The notes below the pieces were generated by a model. The model had not been told where the DNA came from. It ran no database searches and saw nothing but the letters and a program-made list of their open reading frames with translations. Below are positions 38,076 through 49,787 of a DNA stretch of 64,000 nt, in pieces. Source of the stretch: Viola odorata (taxonomy: Eukaryota > Streptophyta > Magnoliopsida > Malpighiales > Violaceae). The stretch spans positions 46,093,151-46,157,150 of the forward strand of contig OY829538.1 of assembly GCA_963691705.1 (NCBI GenBank). The letters are read 5' to 3'. The stretch's first letter is position 1, and the number at the start of each line of letters is the position of its first letter. A program made the position numbers and the translations under genes.

Positions 38076-38608
38076 TATTCTTCAATTAGATTTTTGTGAA
38101 TTTAGGGTTTCGGATGAAAGGAGGTTGATTTGGGAGAAGACGATGAGCTCGCACGAGAGGAGAGGGATAAACGTGTGTTTTAAATTATTTAGTGGGGCCC
38201 ATTTTAGTTTAAATAAATCGAAAAAGGAAAAAAAAACTCTTAACAGCAAAAAGTGACTGTTACTGTCAATTCAGACGATAGAGACCTCGGACTGATAACG
38301 ACAATAATGTCTGGGACCAAATTGAACAGAAAATGAAAAGTGGGATCAACTAAAATAAAAATAATAACCGTAGGGATCCCAGGGTGCCTTTTCCCTGCTG
38401 AAATGACAAATTGCTGAACGTGGCAAATTAAAAAAAAAAATATTCCCCTGAAAGTGGGGCTTGCTCGTACCACATCAAGTGGGCCCCACATGACAAAACT
38501 TGTTGCATTAGTTCGTCTCACTCCCTCTTCGTTTTCCACTCTCAATCTAAAAATTCAATCTTTCCTCTTTGAAAGCTAATTATTCTTTCATTTCTTAAAA
38601 AAAATGTC

Positions 38609-39091
38609 ATGATCAAGATGATACAAACAAGATCAAAACTTCTTGTCATTGTAGCAATTTTAGTAGCAGCCATCTCCGCTGCAACAAAACCAACAACGAC
38701 ACACCTCCACCACAATGACAATCACTATCATCTTGTGGAACCAAAACTGTTCGATACCCATTTGGGTTCTCATCGGAATGCGCAATCCAGCTTTAATGCA
38801 ACACCACCACCACCATTACATATGCTGACATCACAATTGGCAATTTTCAATAACCCATCGAGAATTTTGATCTACATCTCTACAGCATACAATCGACCCA
38901 TTTCAAAGCTCCAATCTTTATTCAATTCCAGCTGCGCATTTCATCACGAAACTGCCATGATGCTTCAAGATAGAGAGTGGAAAACAAAGAGGGAGGGAGA
39001 GGGGCTAATGCAGGAGGTTCTAACAAGTGGGACCCATTTGCTGATGTGGTACGAATGGGTCCCACTTAATTTACCATGTCAGCACCCTTGA
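38609..39091 (+). CDS. Unrecognised ORF with possible signal peptide
   Basis: 160 codons from ATG. Residues about 10-25 (LLVIVAILVAAISAA) look like a signal peptide, followed by a His/Asn/Thr-rich segment (THLHHNDNHYH), a PPPPP stretch and no known domain. The ORF starts about 205 bases past the right end of the MULE. Its 3' part overlaps a 'gtgggacccatttgctgatgtgg' segment typical of transposon ends, which makes a real gene less likely. It may be chance or a remnant of a small secreted protein gene. Confidence 0.25.
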   Translation: MIKMIQTRSKLLVIVAILVAAISAATKPTTTHLHHNDNHYHLVEPKLFDTHLGSHRNAQSSFNATPPPPLHMLTSQLAIFNNPSRILIYISTAYNRPISKLQSLFNSSCAFHHETAMMLQDREWKTKREGEGLMQEVLTSGTHLLMWYEWVPLNLPCQHP

Positions 39092-39249
39092 ATATTTTAT
39101 TGTTGTTTAAATTCCACGTAGGATATTAATTATAACAAATAGTTTTCTGAAATTTTAGAAAATAGAAAATAAATTAGATTAAATAGTTGGACCTATTTGG
39201 TACACTTGGATAAACATAAAGACTTATTTGAGATATTGAGCTAACGCAG

Positions 39250-40250
39250 GGACCTTAGTGGTCGTTTAGCTTTCAATACCATTAAGAGCTTCATCAAGGG
39301 GACCAAATCCCTCCCATATAAATACTATTGCAAAATGACTTCTCATAAGAGAATCCAAACCCCTTCCTCAACCCAATTCCCTTGCTCATCTTTAAATTTC
39401 AGAATAAAATTTCTTTGTTGCCTCTACAACGTTGTTAAGTGAAAAAACTTCATATTGCGATCTTTGTATTGTGATCTCCATATTGCAACCACTTGACCCT
39501 TGATCTTTAAGCCCAATGCTTTTGTTCTCTTCCCCACATCTCATCAAGTTGCATCTCTAACTTGTTCCTTTTCTGAACAGAGTCCTCTGTAACCTCCCGG
39601 TTGAACAAAACTACCAGTATGTTAGTGAGAGATTCAATCTCCTTTTTTCAGTTCCCGAAATGGGAAACACACTATCTCCTAACGCCCTTCCTGCCCCTTT
39701 TCTCCAAATGAACAAATATGATCCTCTAACCTCCTTATTTTATTCCTTAGCAATGGTGTCTTCACACTCGTGCTCCCTTATTTATTTAACTTCGAATTTA
39801 AAATCACCACCCTTCTCTTTCTCGGTTAACCACAGAAAATAATAAAGGATAGTGGTCAGAACCAACCGCAGGATATGCTCCACCCATGAATCATGAAAAC
39901 ATTCGAACCATTTGACATTCACTAGGACTCTATCCAACCTCTTGAAAACTACATTCAACCCTAGCCTTCTATTAGACTATGTGAAAGGTTTCCCTTTGTA
40001 GCCGACATTTATAAGTTTCACCTTATTGACAAAATCCATGAAGGGTTTAAGTTGAGCGGGAGTCACATCCCTTTTGCCTTTTTTTTTCATTGCTTGTGAG
40101 AATCGCATTGAAATCTCCAACACAACACCGGGGAATATTACTCTCCTTCAACTTGAGCCACTTCTCATGCACCTCGGTCCTCCCCGCCACCTCTGATGAT
40201 CCATAAACAAAAGTATGAGCCCACGCCAAATTATCTTTTCAAGTAATCCT
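39250..40250 (-). pseudogene. LINE (L1-like) non-LTR retrotransposon fragment, endonuclease region
   Basis: Read leftwards, the frame at 40229-40047 contains VYGSSEV...WLKLKESNIPRCCVGDFNAI, the ending of an apurinic-type endonuclease domain (GDFN motif). Further left, in broken frames, are LDRVLVNVKWFECF and FFHLTTL...RRQ-like stretches that follow the endonuclease in plant LINEs. Stops and shifts are many, and the reverse transcriptase part is absent or too worn to see. Confidence 0.65.
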
Positions 40251-40364
40251 TACATTAGTAAAAAAATTGCAATTGTTAGTAACCTCAATATAGTAATTGT
40301 GAATATACTAATTGTGAACATTTAATTGGTTTATTTATTCACACACATTGGGTTCATAAGTGAT

Positions 40365-40700
40365 AACAATTAAGGCAACCCCAAGGGTATTATTGTCCTC
40401 GTACCAGTTTAAAGGCCGGAACCCTGCCGCGCCTGCCCGGGGTCAGCCGCGGAAGGTTGACGCCCCTTAGCCGGCAAGGAACCCTGGGAGGATGCCGCTG
40501 GGGGCATTATTTTCCCCAAATAACGCCTTCAGCCTAGCCTATAAATACCCCACCATTTGAAACGCAAGGTAAGCCTAAGATTGCTACTGGAACCTCTGCT
40601 ATTTTCGAACCGCCTTACTAACTTAAGCATCGGAGTGTCTACGCTGGAGCCCTCCCTCCGGCACTTTGCAGGTACCCCCAACGTCAGCTACAGTAACCCC
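40365..40700 (+). mobile_element. LTR-like fragment with TATA box
   Basis: A GC-rich stretch ('ccgcgcctgcccggggtcag') is followed by CCTATAAATACCCC at 40537-40550 and then 'cttaagcatcggagtgtct' with CT-rich blocks. This is the layout of a Ty3-type plant LTR with its promoter and transcript start. No second LTR or coding region was identified nearby, so it is probably a solo or partial LTR. Confidence 0.45.
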
Positions 40701-40799
40701 GAGATGCTACAGTCCTCGTCTCGATTTTCCAGAAGTCTGAATCTTATCAATAAGTATGTGTTTTTTTTTTAAGCTAATCTTTATTGTAAACAACAAGTG

Positions 40800-42600
40800 A
40801 GCCGAAAAGTACCTAGTAATAAAACAATACTAAAGTAAGATAAGGGTTTCTAATTTTACAATTATAACCTTATTTCATGTACTAATGCAATTAAGAAATC
40901 TAAACCTGTAAATTTGATCAAAACTTAGATTCTTTAGCCTTATTGTAACACATGTAAATTTACCATTGTACCCATCACCCTATTTATATAGTTTTCCAAT
41001 CAAGTTTAGGCGCTTTGGGTATTAAGTAATTTAAAAAAAAATGAGGAACAAACTTCTCGCGGAAGCTTTTCTCATTTTCAAAATTCTAAAAACTCTAATC
41101 TTTATCACTCAACAAAAAAATAAGAGTATGCAGTTAATTAGATAAAATAATTTGCAGGAATCAAAATCGAAGGCGAAGAAGAGTAATGTGGCGATAACTG
41201 AGAAGGCCCACAACTGCATCCTAATCTCACTCAAACTTATTCTAATCATCTGCTTAATTTCTTATAAATGTTCTCTTTTTCTCTATCTAAGAAGTTCAAG
41301 TCATAGAGTGAGTCGAATACCAATTCAAGGTTGAATCTACTTAGTTTTCAGAATGTGTATACATAACACACACATATTAGGAGTACGACAGTATTGTCAA
41401 TGAATCTACTCTATTTTCAAAATTCTGAATCTACTCAGTTTTTAAAATATGTGTATACATAACACATACATATTAGGACTATGACAATATTGTCGATCAA
41501 TTTATGTCGAGACTCGCATTAAAGCCCATTCTATAGGTCCATTGAACCACTAACGCCGCTACCAATTGTTGGAGAAAAAAACGCACCGATCTCTCGATAA
41601 GGAATGATATTTTTCGCTTTAGGCCTGAGCCCTCATGGTTTTTCCAAAAGGCCTCATTATAGTAGGAGAACAATTCCTCTTATATGTACTTTTTATTTCT
41701 TTGGTTCGTAAACCTCAATAGTTTTTATCTCTTTCCTTGACTCGGCGAGTATTAAATCAGACGAGAAATAAACAGAAATCTGAGTTGGCGGCTTAGGAAA
41801 GGAGTGGGGTGGCTACAATTGAGCTGGGGCAAAAATTAGATAGACGAAAGCTTAGATGCTTGAGAAATTGTTGTAGCTACAAAGGCTTGCGCTTGAGAAG
41901 GTAAAATGGTTGTCAAGAAAGTATAGGGAGAACTCTTCTACTTTTTGGTAGATTTTTCTCCTCTCTTTTTATGCAAAATAAAATTCTAACCGAAACATGC
42001 TTTTCATTTTATTCTTGGCAGACTCTACAAGTTGGCTTTTGAGAGAAATTACATTATTATAGACTTTTACAAGTTGAATTTTAGACAATTTTCTGTCAGT
42101 TCCTCATGGATTAAGGTAATTTCCAATTTTAGGTTTGATTGATTTCGCTCTTATTCAATATTTTGTTCTCACATGCACCATATTTTGTTTGATATTTCTG
42201 CCAATTTGGGTCTCCGACCGTTATGATTACATGGTCGCTCTTTATTTCCACTTACGCAAAATATGTAAGTTGAGTATTTATTTTCGTTGTGATGACTGAG
42301 GATTGTTTGTTGTGGTAGCTAATATAGAATATTATTGGATTATTTATGTAGTAATCGTTAAAGCAAGCATTGGGGCGAAGTGCGTGGTTGGTCGTCGGAG
42401 TAAGGTTGACAATGAGAAACTCAACTCATTGCAGGCCTAGAAATCATCATTACATGTCACATTGAAAGAATGTCAAAAATCCTTGAAGGTTGTGGGAGGC
42501 TGTAAACAAGGCTTGAAGGATAAAGTAGACAACTAGTTTGATTTAGGTCTGACATTGGCATTTTGAGACTAGAGATAATGAATAATATGGTTGAGCCACA
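40800..42600. other. Intergenic DNA with worn repeats
   Basis: No supported gene. 41340-41480 holds a local duplication: 'atgtgtatacataacacacacatattagga...tacgaca' is repeated about 100 bases later. Around 41555 'taccaattgttggaga' resembles the primer-binding and LTR border of copia elements, without further support. Confidence 0.4.
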
Positions 42601-42639
42601 AATGAACAGAGGTGTCTTAGCCAAGGGTTATCTTCCTCT

Positions 42640-42840
42640 AATAAGAATTAGTCACTTGGTTAAATCTTGACCTTAAGTTTTCTAATTGATTAGGGTTTCC
42701 TAATAGAGTGTCTCTTTAGGTAATTTGATATATGAGGGAAGTAGGAGTCCTAAATGAACCGGGTCTCTATAGCAATTCAGTAAACCATAAATGAACATTT
42801 TTGCATCAATAATCAAATACCATGAATCATACCCTTGTAT
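42640..42840 (+). repeat. Dispersed repeat, copy 2 (partner at 2640-2880)
   Basis: This copy has 'ttgattagggtttcctaatagagtgtctcttta', 'ccgggtctctatagc', 'gcatcaataatcaa' and 'catgaatcat' in the same order and orientation as the first copy. The copies are roughly 70-75% alike by eye. It is non-coding. Confidence 0.5.
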
Positions 42841-44225
42841 TATTCCTTACATAGAATGTTTCTTCATAATTGTTTCACCACCTGTTTTATTCTTGATTTC
42901 AGATTAAGTTTACATTATTTTCATTATTTATAATTCGGTCTTTAAATCAAAACCCTATTTTTCATTCGTCTGCATCTAGTCTTTGTCTTGTTTTAAATCT
43001 CATCCATTCTTTGTGGATCGAATCTCTTGTCACTATCTACAACTCATTTCTAGTTATTGTTAAGTTGAAATCATAATTTTTTTGATGGATTTGATCCCCG
43101 ATCATCTAGAAACACAGAGAATCTCTATTTATAGAGATTAGACGTAGGAAGTTTGTTGGGTTTAGCCCGTCTCTATTGACTTCTTGTGTAGCAGCTGCTT
43201 AATGATACCCAAATTATCTAAAAAAATGTCTCTATTGAGATGGTGATTGTAAGGTTTAATAGTGGGGGGAGCTTTATAGTGTAACATATGATAATAGTGA
43301 AAGATTATCATATCCAATTTTATTGAGAGGGTTGAGAATTGGGAACTGATAATAGATTAAGATGGCTTAATGACATTTTCGGTCCCTATGTTATGAAACT
43401 TTATTTAATTTGGTCCATGTGGTACGATACTTTGGTTAATCTAGTCTTAGAACAACTTTAAACCTGCTAGACTTGATGAGTGATCGATTGTCGAAGCTGT
43501 AAAAAATAATAATAATAACCTATAAAATCGATATGCACAAGGAAAATTATATTTCGTGGTAACAAGATCAACCTCAGGGATTAGACAAGATGTAAAATTT
43601 AGCAATCCAAACAGAAACAAAGCAGAACAAGTAACAAACAAAAGGTGTTTTGAATTGAGGTTTAAAACTAATGACTAGATAATAATAAAGCAAATAAGAG
43701 AGAAGTAAGTTGGTGATTAACTCAAGTAGACAAAGCTTCTTAGAAAAGATCCATCTTTGGTTACGATTGTTGTCAACTGACAATCGATTCAAGATTATTC
43801 AATTTCTAACTCATAGATTAGCTATAGAGACCATGTACGGTTGGACTCCTATTTTTCTTCTTAAGAGAAGCCACCATCAAACTGTTGAAACTTTTGAGGT
43901 TGATAGTTTTGAGGTATACTCAAAAGATGATGGTTGCATCATGGTCTCAGCTTGTTCCTTGATGGGTACCTTAATGAACTCTTTCAACTAGCTTAAAGAT
44001 ATAGTTTCTTACCACCATCTTTGATCCTGAATCTCCATTTAGAGTTGTATCAGTTAAAGGATTTTTTTTAGAGTTAAATTATCAATCTTTGTCATCAAGC
44101 TATGAATTAGATTGTCCTTCTCTTTAGTTGAACTTCTTAGAAATTCAATCATCTTTATCATGCTTGCAATTCTTTATTCGATTGATATTCCTCCAGTTAT
44201 CATAACCGTCATAGTTTATGGTGGT
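42841..44225. other. Intergenic DNA, no supported gene
   Basis: Several short frames exist but none has family support or codon-level plausibility. 43375-43445 has 'ggtccctatgttatgaaactttatttaatttggtcc' wording found in many plant MITE-type repeats, without a visible inverted partner. 43506-43518 is a short (ATA)n run. Confidence 0.4.
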
Positions 44226-44227
44226 AA

Positions 44228-46163
44228 TTGTTGTGAAATTTAATTCACTTTGAACCGACCCACACAATAATAAACTCGCAAAATAAAAGTAAAGAAAAAG
44301 GGAAAGAATATAAGGACACAAGTGTTTACGTGGATCGACAATATGCCTACTCCATGGGCAAAGACCAATTGATAATTTTACTAATAGAGAAAAAATACAA
44401 GATACATGAGATAATCTCTCTAACCCAAAACCTGAACCTGAGTACACTCCGAAAATTATACACACTCTCCCTTTTGCACTCACTAGAATTTTATACTCAT
44501 AATCTTACACCTCTCTACTCATACCTTGTCACTACTACACACACCACACTAGCTCTTTTATATTTAGCTAATTCCAACACAACTCACTTGCTTTTCATCT
44601 ACCATGCCACCCATTTATATAGATGCAACTAGGTGCATAGCTTTGCTCGAAAGTCAAAGTTGGTGGTTGCCATTTAATTGCATCCATGAAAAACAAGGTA
44701 AGGCAGTGCAGTAATTTTTCCAAGCCACAATTTGTTTGGACGGTGGTCACAAATTATGGTGCCGTAATTTGTATAGTAAAACACATATTTTTAATTTCAA
44801 GCCAAATTTCAAGAAATCTCCACCTTGGTTTTAATTAAATCATTCTATTGTCTTCTCCGCCAAATGCCCCGTAGGGCGAGCAGGTGCTACTCCAAACACC
44901 AACCAAGTCTAGGCAATGCCTAAATTACTAATTAGAAATATTTTGGTTTACATATCTGCTGCATTATCCTAAGTACCAACCTTCATGAGATTTATTTCAC
45001 CGGAATTAACCAATTCCCTAATCTTGCGAAACCTGACAACAATATATTTCGTTCTAGCATGATAAACCTAGTTTTTTTCTAAGTGAACTGCACTTTGATT
45101 GTTGCAGTACAACTGAATAGTTTTTTTATTAAACCCAATCTCTGAAACTAGACCCCTCAATCATACTGCTTCCTTTGCTACCTTTGTTACAACTATATAT
45201 TCTGCCTCTATTGTTGACAAAGCCACCAATAACTGTAACGTGGATCTCCAGCTAATAGGACTACCAGATAATAGGAACACATAACCAGTAGTTGACTTCC
45301 TTTCATGTAAGTCCCCAACATAATCTGAATCCACATAACCAATAAGAGACAACTCATCTTCATTAGAACCAAACTATACCATAATCAAATGTACCTTTCA
45401 GATACCAAAGAACCCATTTGACAGCCTGTCAATGTTCTTTGCTAGAATTAGCCATTAACTTGCTAATCACACTTACCGTATGTGCTAAATCTGGTCTCGT
45501 GCATACCATAGCATACATAAGACACCCAATCGCATTTGCATAAAGAACACTTAACATCTTGTCAATCTCTTCATTTGATTGAGGACATTGTGTCACAGAC
45601 AATTTAAAATAGCTCACCAACGGAGTAGAAATCGATTTAGCTTTGTCCATGCAAAACCTCTCAAGCACCTTTCCAATGTATTTTGCTTGAGATACCAATA
45701 ACTGTTGCTTCTTTCCGTCCTTATAGATTTCCATTCCAAGGATCTTCCTCACAACACCTAGATCCTTTATTTCAAACTCGGTACTCAACTGCATCTTTAG
45801 TTGATTTACATTATCTAAACTTTTCGCAGCAGTCAACATGTCATCAACATAAAGTAATAGATAAATGTAACTCCTATCAGCTAACAATCTATAGTAAACA
45901 CTTGAATCATACTCACTTCGCATAAAATTAATTCTCAGCATGAAGGAATCAAACCTCTTTTACCACTATCTTGGTGATTGCTTCAATCCATACAATGACT
46001 TCTTTAGCTTGTAGACGTAATCCTCTTTACCAAGCTCCCTAAATCCCTTAGGCTGCTTCATGTAAATTTGTGTCCTCCAAATCTGCTAAAGCTCTAAGTC
46101 ATACTCTGCTACCAATTGTTGTAAAATTTAATTCACCTTGAACCGACCCACGGAATAATAGGA
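44228..46163 (-). mobile_element. Ty1/copia retrotransposon, internally deleted
   Basis: On the minus strand, 46163-46116 is the last 48 or so bases of a 5' LTR. It is followed at once by a primer-binding-like TGGTAGCAGAG (46113-46103). The reading then jumps from the start of the internal region to late reverse transcriptase, so gag, protease and integrase are missing. RT and RNase H follow. A PPT-like GGTGGAGA (44822-44829) precedes the 3' LTR (about 44228-44821), which carries a TATATAAAT box near 44613. 44228-44273 matches 46116-46163 in the same orientation, both ending TTGAACCGACCCAC...AATAATA on the plus strand. The 5' LTR is truncated. Confidence 0.75.
44890..46080 (-). pseudogene. 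Copia reverse transcriptase-RNase H remnant
   Basis: The frame at 45941-45429 holds the end of RT with the YVDD catalytic box (LLLYVDDML), EFEIKDLG, ILGMEI and the GCLMYAM-TRPDLAH block. RNase H follows with GYVDSDYVGD, RKSTTGYVF and VALSTIEAEYI (45352-45161), then worn frames to about 44890. Stops interrupt upstream of the RT frame (KQSPR then TAG near 45960) and between the two domains near 45427. It is not functional. Confidence 0.8.
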
Positions 46164-46164
46164 A

Positions 46165-47090
46165 ATAAGAAGGCTTTTAAAGCAACTTTAATTTCTTGAT
46201 CCTTCACAAGCACTTCTTCATTTTTTTGATCCACTTCAAAAGACTCTTTATTCGAGGAAACTTCTTTTTTTAGATGTTCAATTGATTCATACACTTGATT
46301 CATACACTGCAGCAACACATTTCATTCTCACTAAAGGACTTGATGAACTTTCAATACCAATTATGGAGTTCTCCTCTTCGAGAGCAAGGTTCATGTTCTC
46401 TTAAGTTGTCATTTTTTTAAAAGTTGTTGAAGTTAGAGATGAGAGGCAGAGATTGTACCACTAGGCGTGCTAATTTCATGTTTAGTAATTAAAGATGAAA
46501 AAATGGTGTATCAAATATCAATTTTATTTATTATGAGCAGTTACAATCTCTATATAATTCTTTACAAAAGAAAAGTGTTCTTTGTATCTTCAGAAAGTAT
46601 GTTGATGGCTTGAACAATTTGTAGAAGGTGTTTCTTCAATCCCCAAGATCTATGCTTGTTTAGATTTTGAATGTTCTTTAACTACTCGATCATTTTATTG
46701 TTCTTGATTTGCTTAAAGAACAATCATGATGCAAACACCTTTTCGAAGGAATATCTTCGATCTCCAAGATCTAAGATGGGTTGGAGCTTGAATCTTCTTC
46801 AAGTGTCTAATGATCTTGTATTGTTCTTCACTTGGTGTTTTTGAAGTTCTTCAGTGCTTGAGAGCATTCTCAAACAGAGCTTCTGCTTGAATTTACAAGA
46901 TGCAAGTTGTAGAATGAATGAATGAGGCTTCCTATTTATAGTGTTGGGGAGACTATTCATGGAATATTTTCTTTGAAAAAATGGCATAACATTATGTTAA
47001 TTTGGTCCACGTATGATATTCCAATACGAATTGTCATAAAAATATTTGACATTTAATAGTCTGATATACCAAAATATTAGCGGAGATTCT
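46165..47090. other. Intergenic DNA next to the copia element
   Basis: A minus-strand frame at 46318-46133 is Lys/Glu-rich and partly inside the LTR remnant. I do not regard it as a gene. 46600-46900 contains two loosely similar 'atcttcgatctccaagatctaag' and 'cttcaatccccaagatctatg' stretches, an old local duplication. Nothing else was recognised. Confidence 0.4.
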
Positions 47091-47092
47091 TT

Positions 47093-47957
47093 CCTTTAGA
47101 TATGAAGTTGAAAAAAGTCCAACTTGACTAGATTAATAGTTTTATTTTATATTTATATTTTTCTAAAATCGGACTAATAGAGCTTTTCTTTACTAACTAA
47201 CAAATTAATTGCTAACCAGGCAAATCGGGCAATTTGGTTACTGCTAGAGGGTCAAACTGTCTTGATTTCGTGAGTATAGAGTTTTGAGTAAGTCAAAAAT
47301 GAGTAAGGAGGTCAAGTTAATATGATCATTCAAGTTGAGGGTCCATACATAACAAAAACCCACATATATGTGATGAATCATTAATATTTCAATGATCAAA
47401 TACATATTGGCAATTTCAATTGTTAGTTTTGTTACCTCTTCTTTTAACAAAAAAATTATTTGAAAGTCGTTAGTTTATTCATTAACATGATGGGGGAACA
47501 TTGTTACTTGAAGAAGTGATATATTTTTTATAGATAAACTCGGTATTCAAGTCTTTTTTCAGACCCGACTAATCTGGATCTCACTGTGGGAGTAAGTGGT
47601 ACCGTAGAGTTTTAAAGTAATTGCGCCAAGGCACGAACCCAAGACCTAGGTGCTAGTCAAGTTTTCTCCAACCAACTTGACTGCACCTGACGTGATACGT
47701 ACTTTTACGTAGGAAAATAACAAAAATTATAGCTATAAAATAAGTAAAAAAAAATGGTGTATACATTGGCACTTAAAAGTATTTTTTATGTCAATGTCGA
47801 ATCTCAAATTCGTGAGTTTTTATTCCTCTCCTTTTTCCCTTTAGATATGAAGTTGAAAAAAGTCCAACTTGATTACATTAATAGTTTTTTTTATATTTAT
47901 ACATTTCTAAAATCGGACTAATAAAGCTTTTCTTTACTAACTAACAAATTAATTACT
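47093..47957. repeat. Direct repeats of about 118 bp enclosing about 625 bp
   Basis: 47093-47214 and 47840-47957 share long stretches such as 'tttagatatgaagttgaaaaaagtccaact' and 'ctttactaactaacaaattaatt', roughly 92% alike. The interval contains the SINE-like segment at 47530-47690. Short direct repeats around a small non-coding interior could be a TRIM, but the repeats lack clear TG...CA ends. A simple segmental duplication is equally possible. Confidence 0.6.
47530..47690 (-). mobile_element. tRNA-related SINE
   Basis: On the minus strand an A-box-like GGTGCAGTCAAGTTGGTTGG (47687-47668) is followed about 30 bases on by a B-box-like GGGTTCGTGCC (47640-47630). A body with 'tcccacagtgagatccagat' and 'agtcgggtctg' follows. 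Box order and spacing fit a pol III SINE promoter. Its 3' end is not sharply defined and no target duplication was identified. Confidence 0.6.
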
Positions 47958-47959
47958 TA

Positions 47960-49290
47960 GAATACAATTTTACAACCTCTTATTTCACCTATAGACAAAA
48001 ATAACCTTATTATGTTTTAAAGAGATTCTTATTTCTTACTTAAAATATAAAAAAAATATTGAAAGATTTACTTTAAAAAAAGAAAGGCAAAATATTAGAA
48101 AATTATTTAAATAAAAACCAAGGTTTACACCTTTGTACATTTTTCTAGACCATATGTTCCTCTTATTTATTAAAGCCAAAATTATAAAAAAATAAATAAG
48201 GTTCACATAAAACACAATAAGAGTATTTTTATCTATAAGTAAAATAAGAGGAATGTTAATAGACAAATGAGAGTGCTAACACTCATTGTGTGCCTCTTTT
48301 CTTGAATAAAACATAATATGAGTATTTTGATAAATAAGAGTGTTAATAGCTCTGAGCGCCAAAAATTACAATGGAGTACTACAAGCTAGGCAACCAACTT
48401 GCGAAAACTAAAAAACAACACAACAAGGAAAGAAAGAATACCTCTCCTCACGATTTTTTCCAACACAAAATTACTTACGGCGGCACTAAGATGGAGTTAA
48501 CTTAATTGTCTTTTATTGCAATTACTAATATAATCGTCCCTGAAAGTCCTCTATAGAAACAAATTTTCTCTCTATAAATTGTCTAAAGGAACAATTTTTT
48601 TCTTTAAAAGTCCTCTTAGGAATAAATGTTGTCCCTAAAAGCCCTCCAAAAAAATCTTTAAAGTCCTCTAAGAAAATGAATTTCGTCTCTGAAAGTCCTT
48701 TATAGGAACAAATTTCGTTCACAAAGTTCTTTATCATAACGAAATTTGTCGCCCAACAATATCAGTGTGACGAAAGTCATCGTAATAGGTTAATTTATAT
48801 GTTTTGGACTAGAATTTTTAGTGACATTTTTCGTTGTATTAGGTCTAAAGTTTTTGTAACGATTTGGTAAAATCATTGTATATACTTAAGATGATGAGTT
48901 TCAAGCATAATTTTTAGACTTCCAATGGTGAAATTCTTTTATCCCATCAGAAAGTTTTATTTTATAGTGTTCACGTGCGCTACACGTGTGGAAAAACCTA
49001 GTAATTGATTATAATTTTGATAAGAAATTAGTTGTTATTGATATTGTTAACTTCATTTTTTCTTGGAAAATTTGAAATAAATGAACTATTTAAATTGATG
49101 ATTAGGAAAATTGAGAATAAAATGAAAACCGCGTATAAGTTGGTATTGTGTCATGTATAAATGGTGCTCTTAATTGACCTAATTACGAACAAGCCTTCCT
49201 GGCTCGAATGATATTGATGTGATTATGAATAGCCTTATAACTCGAGTGACATTTACTCAATTGTGAGAAGCTATGTATCGTGATAGAATG
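47960..49290. other. AT-rich intergenic DNA with a short repetitive stretch at 48535-48745
   Basis: 48535-48745 repeats the theme 'gtccctgaaagtcctctataggaacaaattt' about six times in diverged form with a period of about 30-40 bases. This resembles the subterminal repeats of CACTA-type transposons, but I found no matching terminus. The remainder shows no gene. Confidence 0.4.
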
Positions 49291-49295
49291 ATCTG

Positions 49296-49587
49296 TAGAT
49301 CGTGATCGGCAATGTAAGATTATGTGCCACATTGGTCTGAAAGGTATTATGTTTATCACTTAAGTGTGAGAATGATTACCATTGACTGGTAATGTGAGTT
49401 TGTATGCCATATTGGTCCGAATGGTATTATGTTTATCACTTAAATATGAGAATGATTACCATTGACCGACAATATGAGGTTGTATGCCACATTAGTCTGA
49501 AGTGTATCATGCAAATCACTTAAGTGTAAGAATGATTAGCATTGAGCGACAATGTGTCAAGTTGTATGCCACATTGGTCTGAAGAGT
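49296..49587. repeat. Tandem repeat, unit about 80 bp, about 3.6 copies
   Basis: The phrase 'gccacattggtctgaa' recurs at 49326, 49406, 49486 and 49568, giving periods of 80, 80 and 82 bases. Each is followed by 'atcacttaagtgtgagaatgattaccattga'. The copies are about 85-90% alike. It lies just outside the left end of the hAT element. Confidence 0.85.
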
Positions 49588-49763
49588 GCCTAGCATCATA
49601 TTACTCATACTCGTGAATGAGTTTTTGATATTGTCAACTCCAAATACTTACTAGGAGTGTACAAGAACTGGGCCGACCCGGGAATCGGACAGGAACCGCC
49701 GACTTTGGTCTGGTTCTCCAACCTCCAATACCCGGGAACTTGCCCAAAGAACCGGTAAAATCG

Positions 49764-49787
49764 AAAATATATATATATATATATATA
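49764..49787. repeat. TA microsatellite at the left border of the viral insert
   Basis: An ATAT run of about ten units lies directly between hAT left-arm sequence and viral coding sequence. A similar TA run (55806-55825) marks the other viral border. Integration of endogenous pararetroviruses into TA-rich simple repeats is known for florendoviruses. Confidence 0.75.

Larger units (their letters stand above)
33115..38395. mobile_element. Full-length Mutator-like element (MULE), 5.28 kb, long inverted ends
   Basis: The ends GGGAAAAGG and CCTTTTCCC open inverted repeats of about 270 bases (33115-33385 and about 38125-38395). Both contain 'gggccccactaaataattta' on one strand. The 9 bp flanks are TGTTGAAAT (33106-33114) and TGCTGAAAT (38396-38404), one mismatch apart. 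Inside are a MuDR-type transposase gene reading right (33655-37002) and a GRF-zinc-finger gene reading left (38075-37545), convergent like mudrA and mudrB of maize MuDR. Stops in the transposase show that it no longer moves itself. Confidence 0.93.

Noticed and set aside
43710..43991. 93-codon plus-strand ORF
   Set aside because: No family, poor composition and no supporting neighbours.
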